Assembly (NCBI RefSeq): GCF_000350225.1
Contig: NW_005179101.1
Location: forward strand, 462,384-526,383
Reading direction: 5' to 3'
Source: Chondrus crispus
Lineage: Eukaryota; Rhodophyta; Florideophyceae; Gigartinales; Gigartinaceae
Length of the DNA: 64,000 bases
The translations under genes and the position numbers were made by a program. Positions within the stretch are counted from its first letter, which is position 1. Each line of letters begins with the position of its first letter. Shown piece by piece: positions 1 to 8,800 of this stretch. The notes under the pieces are model-generated. The model was given only the letters and a program-made list of their open reading frames with translations. It did not search any database and was not told where the DNA came from.

Positions 1-2374
1 AAGTTGGCTCGCTTGACCTACAAGGGACAGCCAATGCAGGACTACATAGATACCTTTGAAGAACTGTTCAATCGTCTGGCGTCGATGAAGAGTGAAATTC
101 CTCAGGACTTGCAGGTGGCGATGGTTCTGGCTTCCTTTGGGGATAAGAACAAATTGCCCTTTGGTCATGTAATTGCGTCGATGCAATCACAACGTGATGA
201 ATTGGATTGGGAAACCACCACTGCAAGGCTGTTGCAGGAGCATGAAGTGCAGCTTCCTAGACCGGTAGGAAACAAGGGGTCGAGCTTACACGACCACGGA
301 CATGCTCTGTCTGCAAAGGGAGGCAATTTCAGATCTATCCGATGGAAAGCAAACAAATCTAGAAATGAGAGACGTAGATGCTTTGAGTGCAGAAAGTTGG
401 GACACATTGCTCGTTTCTGTCCTTTGAAAGACGAGAAGACAGGAAGGCGGGGACCTTTTGTTGAGGAATCCAGAGGACGTCTCGATTCAGATAGTGGAAG
501 GGAACAGCAGGCGCTGATGCTAATGGCACGACAGGATGTTGGAGACGAAGATTGTGCTGAGGAATGCAATGAGGACCACAAACGAGGTCCGGTAATGCAT
601 GATCACAGGCCCTCAACGGCCATGACGTCTCTCAAGAATACAAAAGACGTATATGATGAGTCAAGAAATATGTTTCTTCTAGACTCTGGTGCTTCCGATC
701 ACATGGTGTGGTGTCAGCAATGGCTTGTTGACTGTCACGAGATCGAGCCCCGAGGAATCATGCTTGGGGACGGTAATAGGGTGTTCGCAACCCATCGTGG
801 AAATCTCGTACTGAAGACAACTCTGCAGGATGGGAATGACCAGTATGACCGGCGCTTCGTTCTCCGGGGGGTATTGTGAGTACCTGATCTACACTCAAAC
901 CTCATCTCGTGCTCCAAACTTTGTGAGCGTGGATATTCAATTAACATCGAACGAGATCGTTGCAATGGCATGTATGGGGGTGTGATGCAGTTCCAAGGAA
1001 TGAGATTTCAAGGCGTGTATCGCGTCAGCGGAACCCCAGTCTATCCTTCACAACACGTGGCATGTGCAGCTGTGTTTTCCAAGAGCAAGGACGGAAATCG
1101 TGAAGATGAGAATGCAGAGAGTTCCGGTATCAAGCTTTGGCATGCACGTCTAGGGCATGTAAATACGGACAGTATCAAGGAGCTATCTCGTGTGGAAGCT
1201 GTCCGCGGCCTTGATTTGATGACGCGGAAGAGTAAGAAAGGAGCGTGTGGCAGTTGTGTTAAAGGAAAACAGACCAAAGAAATACTGCGTACAAATAATT
1301 CGCGGTCTGACGATCGGTGTGCAGTAGTTCATACAGACGTCTGTGGGCCAATGTCCGTCCCATCGTTCTCTGGCGCTCGATATTTTGTTTCCTTTATTGA
1401 CGAGTGTACTGGATACACGTCGATTATTCCAATAGTTCAGAAGAGCGAGGTACTCAAGCACTTCATCATTTATCATGCTTGGATTGAGAAACAGTTTGGA
1501 TGCGAATTGAAGAGGGTTCACAGCGACAATGGTGGGTATATGTTGCACTGAGAAGCTACTTGCAAGAGAAGGGAATCGAACACACGACATCTCCACCATT
1601 TTCTCCGAATCACAACGGAATCGCTGAAAGAGCCAATCGTACTATTGTTGAATGTGCTACGACTATGCTGGAACACGCATCTCTACCAAAAACATTTTGG
1701 GCTGAGGCAGTTGTACACGCGGCAAAAATTCGAAACAACTTCTTTTCTCCAAGGAAGGGCAGGAAGACGTCGTATGAACTTATGTGCGGTCGCGTCCCAG
1801 ATGTGTCCTATTTTCGGATATTCGGATGTCTGGGCTGGCGTCAAATTCCAAAAGAACTCCGCCGAAAGCTAGACGTTAAATCCGAACTGGGGATAGTTGT
1901 CGGCTGCCTAGAAAATAGGCAGTCTAAGTTAGGGATACCCTCAAGAAGGGTTGCGGTACTGTCGAGGGACGTCATTGTACACGAAGATCATTTCCCTGGA
2001 GAAGACCAAGTTTTAGAATGCCCAGATTCTGCACCACCCCTTGTTGATGAAGGAAACACAAAGGGTAAGAAGAGAAGTGTCTCTGCCGGAATTTTCGGGT
2101 CCCCCAGGGCTGTTTCCGCCCCAACTGGTCCCACAGGAAATCCTGGCAGTGAAGAAATGGCGGAGATACCACAACATGAACCGGTTCTGTCAGGCGAGCA
2201 GCTTGAGGCACTTACGTACTATCCTGAGAAACCAGATGTGACCAGCAGTGACACCGAAGAACCCGAAAGGACAGACCAAAGTGGACAGCCTCGTTACCCC
2301 CGCCGTGAACGTCGGCCACCACTGCCGTACTCTCCACAGGCGAACATAGCAAGTGCTTTTGCGATGATGGATGC
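1..2374 (+). mobile_element. Ty1/copia LTR retrotransposon, partial
   Basis: Internal part of a copia-type element. It begins before the window and is cut off on the right by the gypsy-1 LTR. Parts in order: a Gag region with a CCHC zinc knuckle (CFECRKLGHIARFC, near 380-420), a retropepsin motif (LLDSGASDHM, near 680-715), a GAG-pre-integrase region (HARLGHVNT, then CGSCVKGK, near 1140-1270), and an integrase core with a proline- and charge-rich linker to about 2374. Reverse transcriptase, RNase H and both LTRs are absent. The order protease, integrase, then (expected) RT is diagnostic of copia. Codon use is more AT-rich than in the gypsy elements. It is a broken fossil with about two breaks besides the truncations. 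No LTR is available for dating. Confidence 0.9.
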
Positions 2375-3077
2375 TGTAGCATAACCCCCCCCCCCTGGGG
2401 CTTTAAATTAGATCAGATCAAGAACTAGATCAGCTACTGTAGAGCGTCGAGCTCTACAGTACAACCGCGCGTGTCCACGTGTACACCACGGGGACAACGG
2501 ACACGCGCATACACGTGCACACGTGTACAGCGCGCGAACGAAGCGTGTACGCACCACGAGTAATACGTGTACTGTCAGCCTCGACATAGCTGACAGTATT
2601 ACAGTGCAGGCCGACCTGCACTACAGTAGCCCACTACAGTACCGAGGTACTGTAGTGTTATGATAGATTGTTTTGTATATTAAATATGGAGCGGACCGAC
2701 GGCGGCAGAAGGGGGCAAGCACGGGCTTGTCCTCAACCGACCGCCAAGGTCAGTCGACCCAGCTTATTCTAAACGTCGCCTTCGCTCTTCGGGCGCGTTT
2801 AGTCGGAGCCGAGCCGGAGTGGACGCGCAGCACGTGAGCGAGCACGGAACCGCCTCCGCCCGTCAGCACTGGTACGTCACCCAGTGCTGCTCCGGGGCGT
2901 CGAGGCGTCGATCCGCTCGTGCGTGCGCGCGTCCCTGCTCGCTCCCGCTCTACCACCGCTACCCGGGCCCGAGCCCGGTTCCGTAGCTGGTTGGCCCGCT
3001 TCACCCCTTCTCCGAACCGGGGTCTACAGGTCGAACTGCGCATACACCTCCAGTCGTCTGGGGGTGTTTATGCTACA
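2375..3077 (+). repeat. gypsy-1 5' LTR
   Basis: 703 bp, from TGTAGCATAA to TTATGCTACA, nearly identical to 14702-15402. The U3 part carries a series of perfect short hairpins (2435-2461, 2572-2596, 2603-2622, 2632-2657), several built on the word CTACAGTA / TACTGTAG. A TATA-like core follows at about 2676-2685 (TATATTAAAT), preceded by TTATGATAGATT; the gypsy-2 LTR keeps the same core. The last ten bases contain the ATG (3070) that opens the Gag frame. Confidence 0.95.
2676..2685 (+). promoter_or_regulatory. LTR core promoter, TATA-like
   Basis: TATATTAAAT lies about 15 bases after TTATGATAGATT. The same two words in the same order occur on the minus strand of both gypsy-2 LTRs (near 61308-61337), although the surrounding LTR sequence has diverged. 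That conservation supports a promoter role for the retroelement transcript. The start site is not determined. Confidence 0.55.
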
Positions 3078-5724
3078 GTGGTCTCCCGACCTAGAAGACC
3101 CCGAGATCTTTCCGAGAAGACTTTCTTTTTCCTCCGCGTCCGTACGCGTTGAGATGAGTCAAGAATACGCCACCTCGATCCGGTCCGAACCGGCGGATCC
3201 GAGAGCGGCCGCTATGCACGCACCATCACCGCCGTTCGGCGACGGCGACGCTGGTCTCCGAGACCGCGAACCGTCGCCCGAGTCCCCCGAAGGACAAGCG
3301 GCTGCGATGTTCGATCGCATAGCTGACTACATCGAGGAAGTCCGTACTTCACTCCGTATAGACGTGACGGACGCCGTCTACTCGCGATGTATGGACGAGC
3401 TTCGCTCCCTACGTGAAGGGAGGTTCGATCGAGTCAGCCAGTCCTTGGAGAATCTCCGAGCACTAGTCGACGAGTTACACTCGCGACTGGTGCTCGTCGA
3501 AGACTCACGCCTCGCACAGCCCGTACTGCACGGGCAAGGTCCCCCCACGAGGCCGACCTCGACGAGACGTCCCGACGATCGACCGTCCCCGTCAGCAGAG
3601 CAGTTGGGTGCGTTCGCGCACCTCTCCGCCGAGCTCAACGCTACGCGACAGCGTGCTCGTGACATGGAACGGACCATGGCCGAAAGGCTGCCCGGTGCCC
3701 CCACGAGAGGGCCCGGTGGTGCCGTACCTCCGAGCGCCGTCGCTCCGGAAGGTTGGCGTCCGACTGGCGCCGACGCCAGTCGGACTGCGGAAGGAAACCG
3801 TCCCCCGATGGGCGCGAATCTCGCGTCCGAGACCCAAGCATTGCCGCCTATCCCCGTAAGTAGGCGGAAGATGGACCGCGTATCGTACGCGGACGAACAG
3901 GACCGTGGAGGAGCCGCCCGCGGATCCGGAGAACCGATGTTCTCCGTCGATCCCCGCTGGGGCGGCTACCCGCCGGCGAGTTATGCCGAGCATCCAGGTC
4001 CGGTAGACGTCCGTACGCTACCGGTTACCTCCTTCGGCACGCTAGGTCCCGCCGAACCCGGGCTCGAGCCGGTGCATACGATGATCCAAGAGTTCAGCGC
4101 CGTCGCTGACTATCGTATGTACCGCTTGGATAACACCTCGAGGCTCGTCACCTCGGGTGACGCGGGACGGATCGCGAAGTACGTCCAACGCTGCCGTGGG
4201 ATCCGTCCCACGATGAGGAGCTTTGACGGTACGGACCCGATCCAGCTCCTACCGTTCTTGAAGGATATTCGGATAACCTTCAACTCGCAACACCTGACCG
4301 AAGGTGTTGCCGTGAGAGTCCTCGCGCACTTCTTAGAGCGCGACGCGGAGCGCCTGTATACGAGTTATACGATGCGTGGCCTCCGCGCCGGCCAACTACA
4401 CGACGACGTGAGTTGGCCGGGGCTCGTGAACCAGTTCCTGAAACGCTACCTAACCGACGACGTGTTAGGTGAAGCGTACGACGCTGTCGCGACGGCGCGA
4501 CAGCAATCTCATGAAACGGAGAGCACGTTCGCGGACCGGCTCGAAACGGCCGCGTTCCGGTGCACGGCAGTGTTCTCCGAACAGTCCCTCGCGCATTACT
4601 TCGTGCGGGGACTCGCTCCGGCGACCCGTGCCGCAGTTTCCGAGACAGTGCAGCGGCTGCCGAGCCGCCAGAAGACCGATCTTCCGACCATCCGCCGTAT
4701 CGCAACGGCAGAAGGAACCACTTACCGCGCTCGACGCGGTTTACCTCTGCCGGATTCGAAACCGGCAGGGAGGGCTGGCAGGACTACGAAGTCCGCCGCA
4801 ACAAGGTCGCCCGCCTCTGCCCTCCATGTCGGGGAAGATGAGTGGCAGGCCGACCCCGTACTCATTACGCAGGGAGCAGGGCCAGTAGGGGGTCGATCCC
4901 CTTCACCGATGTCGACCGGAACGACGTCGAGCTACGCAACCGCGTTCGCGGCCACTCCAAGAGCACCCAGGGGTACGGACCCCCGGGTCGCTGAGCTCGA
5001 CATCTCAAACCGAGATACCGGAGGTGAAGCCCCTCGCGTGCCCCTTCTCACCGACGAGGAGGCTCGTCACGCGGCGACCTTCGCCTCAACGGACGGCAGC
5101 GCGTACGTGTGCTGGCTATGTCGTACGTACGGACACGCCATGTACGCCTGCCCGTTCCTGTCGCCGGAACAACGAATGTTCACGGCGTACAGGAACTACC
5201 GGTACCAGATGGAGACGCGCCCCGGGGCGCGCAATCTACTCCGGCAAGCGGTCGGCGAGGGTCGTCCCCCGCGTCAAGGTTTCCCGAATCGGTCGGGTGG
5301 GGGCGCTCGATTCGCCCCCCGTGGAGGCGGGTATCGTCGTACCGAACTCGATCGTCGCGATCGGCCCGACTACCGCCAGGCCGACACAAGGTACCCCCGC
5401 CAAGGAGGGAGAGGGGACCGAGACCGTTCTCGGTTACCCCAACAGGTACAGAATGCGATAATGTACCTGCAAGACTGGGTAGAGGATCCGTACCCCCTAC
5501 CCGCGGAGGGTCACGAAGGAGAGCCGACTCGCTTCATCCCCCATATCCTGCGACGGCCGGACGCCGCAGGTCAAGGCCCGGAAGTACCCGAGTACTTCGC
5601 CAAGGCTGCCGAGCCGCCCGGGAGGAACAGTCCCGACCCACGTGGTCGGCCACCCGGAGAAGACCTGGCCGACGATAGCCAGGGGGGTAGCTCCGATAGC
5701 ACCGGTAGTTCGAAAAAAGGGTAA
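3070..5724 (+). CDS. gag: gypsy-1 Gag polyprotein
   Basis: Structural protein of a Ty3/gypsy element; it would form the particle that packages element RNA. From the ATG at 3070 it is 884 residues. The N-terminal part is charged with probable coiled coil (about residues 85-220). A long proline- and serine-rich linker follows. The conserved capsid-like region is near residues 340-560 (for example PFLKDIRITFNSQHL). A CCHC zinc knuckle (CWLCRTYGHAMYAC) lies near residue 685, followed by an Arg/Gly-rich RNA-binding tail. The open frame extends further upstream into the LTR, but 3070 is the first ATG whose downstream protein matches gypsy-2 Gag; the alternative start is 3154. The protein is conserved from MLxWSPDLE onward, so the region over the PBS appears to be translated. 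Confidence 0.9.
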   Translation: MLQWSPDLEDPEIFPRRLSFSSASVRVEMSQEYATSIRSEPADPRAAAMHAPSPPFGDGDAGLRDREPSPESPEGQAAAMFDRIADYIEEVRTSLRIDVTDAVYSRCMDELRSLREGRFDRVSQSLENLRALVDELHSRLVLVEDSRLAQPVLHGQGPPTRPTSTRRPDDRPSPSAEQLGAFAHLSAELNATRQRARDMERTMAERLPGAPTRGPGGAVPPSAVAPEGWRPTGADASRTAEGNRPPMGANLASETQALPPIPVSRRKMDRVSYADEQDRGGAARGSGEPMFSVDPRWGGYPPASYAEHPGPVDVRTLPVTSFGTLGPAEPGLEPVHTMIQEFSAVADYRMYRLDNTSRLVTSGDAGRIAKYVQRCRGIRPTMRSFDGTDPIQLLPFLKDIRITFNSQHLTEGVAVRVLAHFLERDAERLYTSYTMRGLRAGQLHDDVSWPGLVNQFLKRYLTDDVLGEAYDAVATARQQSHETESTFADRLETAAFRCTAVFSEQSLAHYFVRGLAPATRAAVSETVQRLPSRQKTDLPTIRRIATAEGTTYRARRGLPLPDSKPAGRAGRTTKSAATRSPASALHVGEDEWQADPVLITQGAGPVGGRSPSPMSTGTTSSYATAFAATPRAPRGTDPRVAELDISNRDTGGEAPRVPLLTDEEARHAATFASTDGSAYVCWLCRTYGHAMYACPFLSPEQRMFTAYRNYRYQMETRPGARNLLRQAVGEGRPPRQGFPNRSGGGARFAPRGGGYRRTELDRRDRPDYRQADTRYPRQGGRGDRDRSRLPQQVQNAIMYLQDWVEDPYPLPAEGHEGEPTRFIPHILRRPDAAGQGPEVPEYFAKAAEPPGRNSPDPRGRPPGEDLADDSQGGSSDSTGSSKKG
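3079..3096 (+). other. gypsy-1 primer-binding site
   Basis: TGGTCTCCCGACCTAGAA begins one base after the 5' LTR and starts with TGG, the complement of a tRNA CCA end. Gypsy-2 keeps it unchanged (minus strand, 60891-60908). I could not assign the primer tRNA. The Gag reading frame runs straight through this site in both elements. Confidence 0.75.
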
Positions 5725-5833
5725 AGACGGTTACGTACACGCGGTCGCGTGAGCCGTCTTTTCCCTATGAACTAGACCGGTCCCCGCGTGCTGGCCAAGG
5801 ACACGGGGGGTATTGTCCGATAATACATCCCCC
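5723..5833 (+). promoter_or_regulatory. two stem-loops in the gag-pol gap (gypsy-1)
   Basis: The first hairpin starts on the gag stop codon. An 8-bp stem, AAAGACGG (5723-5730) with CCGTCTTT (5754-5761), encloses an inner stem CACGCG/CGCGTG. The second pairs GTATT (5810-5814) with AATAC (5822-5826), with a GGGGG/CCCCC extension, around a loop containing CCGAT. Both recur at the same place in the gypsy copies at 22278-22387 and 58159-58268 with different stem sequence. A role in reinitiation or in restricting pol translation is inferred. Confidence 0.6.
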
Positions 5834-5864
5834 GCTATCGGAGTCGAGCACGGGGACTCCAGCA

Positions 5865-8800
5865 ATGTCGACATTGCAGGAGAAACCCAACACCGAGGCC
5901 CACGTAGACCCGATGTTGGAAGAAGGCACCACAGGGACACCCGACACCCCAGTGAAGCGCCACGGGCGAGACGTGGTTAACGCCGACCGACACGAGTCGG
6001 TCGCCCTTCGGACCCCGGTGAGCCCAAGGTCGCCGACGAAATTTCCGCCTCGTACGGACTCCAGCACCTGGACGGGCGTCACTGAGACGCGAACGTCCCC
6101 CGGCTCGAGCCGAAGGAAACGCAAGAGGGGCCAACGCCGAAGTCGAAGGCCCCGGCGGAACGACCTCACCGATAAGGTCGCGCCCAAGGTGGTCGAGGGC
6201 CTCGTATGCCTCATGACGTCGAAAATATATAACGTCTTGGGCTCCGTGGCCACCGAAGGCAACGCGTTTAAGCCCCACACGATCGCCGTCGACACGTGCT
6301 CGGGCTACAACTTGGTGAGGAAGGCCGACCTCCCTCCCGACTGGGCTCGCTACGTAATACGGGGCGCGCCATTACCACGCCTGGCTGGCGCGAACAGTAA
6401 CCCGCTTCGACTTACGGCGGTCGTCCGCCTCGCGGTCCGGCTGCGGAACACGACGTTCCGCATACCTTTCGTAGTGGCCGAACAACTCGCTGTTCCCGTT
6501 CTACTTGGGACCGCGTTCATTGATGCGCACGTACGCAGCATCGACATCGATGGACAGAAGCTCGAACTTCGTCACGGTGGCTCGGTAGCCATCGTCAATG
6601 GGAAGGGGGAACCGACTCCCCCTACCAGGCGACATGGTCGCCAAACGAGTCGTCCGGAGGTACGCGAGGAGGCCCCGCAGGCGATCCGAATCGCCCGCTG
6701 GGCCACCATCCCCGCGATGTCGCAAGCCCGTGTGCGTGTGACAACCGCGGGGAGGGGTCTCGTGTTCCTGGAGCCCAAGCCCTCACTCCAACACCGCCAT
6801 GGAGTGAGGCTGACGAATGGCGTCGCGGAAGTCCTGCCGAACCAGACATTCGAAGTCATCGTCGCGAACTTCTCGCGACGGGAGAGGCGGCTTCCGAAGC
6901 ACACCGTCGTGGGATACGCGAAGCGCAACCCCCTCGCGATCCTCACGCCCGAACGTCGAGTCGCTGAGGGGGTCGCGCTCGCGTTGCATCTGACCGACTT
7001 GACCGATCAAGTCAGAGAGGTCGGAGCTGGCCGATCCAGCTCCGACGAGAAGGCAACCGCGGGGAGTGAAGGGGTTGACCCGGACGAACGGTCACCTATA
7101 CCCCAACCGACGGCGAAGGGTACTGTGCCCCCCCGGCAAAAGGATCCCAAAAATCCACCGAGGGATTGGGAAAAAGAGATTGACTTGTCATACATCGACG
7201 ATGACAAGCTCCGTGGCCACGTTCTCGAGATGCTCCGTAAGCACTCGGGTCTGTGGAGCGGTGCGCTTGGAACGATCCAAGCCACAGAGCACCGCATTCC
7301 CCTCGAGCCGGGAACGAAACCGATTCGTTCTATGCCCTATCGGAAGGGCCCGGCCATGCGCGAAATGGTCGCGAAGGAGGTCAACAAGATGTTGAACGCA
7401 GGGGTTATCGAGCCCGCGAGCACCGAGTGGGCGTCCCCGGTGGTGCTCGTACCGAAGAAAGACGGCTCTCTTCGGTTCTGCGTGGACTACCGGCGCCTCA
7501 ACGCAAAGACTGCAGCGGATTCGTATCCGCTGCCGCGTATGGACGACTGCATCGACTCGTTAGGAGATGCAGCCGTCTTTACGACGTTGGACTGCAATTC
7601 CGGTTATTGGCAGATCCCGGTCGCTCCGGAGGACCGGGATAAGACTACCTTCACGACACATATGGGTACGTACCGCCATTTGCGCATGCCGTTTGGATTA
7701 AAAGGGGCACCGGCCACCTTCCAACGTGCCCTCGATATCATACTCTCCGGAGTCCGCTGGCAAATATGCCTCGTCTATCTCGATGACGTTATCGTGTTCT
7801 CGCGTACGGACGCGGAACACGCAAGGCATCTCGATACCGTCTTGAGCTTGTTGCGGAGTGCCGGCATCTCCCTCAAGCTCAAGAAGTGCAGCTTCTTCCG
7901 TCCGAAGGTGCACTACCTGGGGCACGTTATATCCCCAGGTAAGCTGAGCGTTTCGGATACGGCCTCCGACGCCTTCCGAACGTTCACGTTCCCGAGGACG
8001 TTGACGCAGGTGCGCTCGTTCCTCGGGGCGTGTAACGTGTATCGTCGCTTCGTCAAGGGCTTCTCGAAGATTGCCCGTCCGTTAACCGATATAACGCGCA
8101 AGGACTCGGATCACGATTTCGATAACCCAACGGAGGTTCAGCTTCAGGCTTTCGAAAGCCTGAAGGCGGCGATGATCTCCCCGCCGATCCTCGCGCTACC
8201 ACGGTACGGCCGACCGTACCTGTTGGACACTGACGCCAGTGCATATCAATTCGGGTGCACCCTCCTACAGGAGCACGACGAGCCAAACGATTGGCGCCCC
8301 GTTGGGTACTGGTCGTACTCGCTAAGCGATAGCGAACGGAACTACAGCGCTACGGAGCGTGAGTGCTTCGCCGTGGTGTGGGCCGTCCGCACACTGCGGC
8401 CGTATATCGAAGGAACCAAGTTCACCGTCCGGACGGATCACGACGCCCTCCGATGGCTCATGTCGCTTACGGAGAGCTCAGGAAGACTCACCCGGTGGCG
8501 GCTACGTCTGGCTGAATACGATTTCACCATTCAGTACCGCCCCGGGCGCGTGCATCAGGTGCCCGATGCCCTGTCACGACTCGTGTCGCCGAAGGTCGCC
8601 GATGACCCTCGCCCCACCGTCGAGGTGGATGACGACATCCCCACTTTCGACGGGGGCACGACAGTTCGAGACGTATCGAACGAGCTCGCGGACCACGCTT
8701 GTACCGCGAGCTGCGATCATCAGGGCGTCCATGTCTTCGTAACGACACGGAACCAAGGCGAAGCCCGAACAAGGTCGCGCGTACGGACGCGCGACGAACC

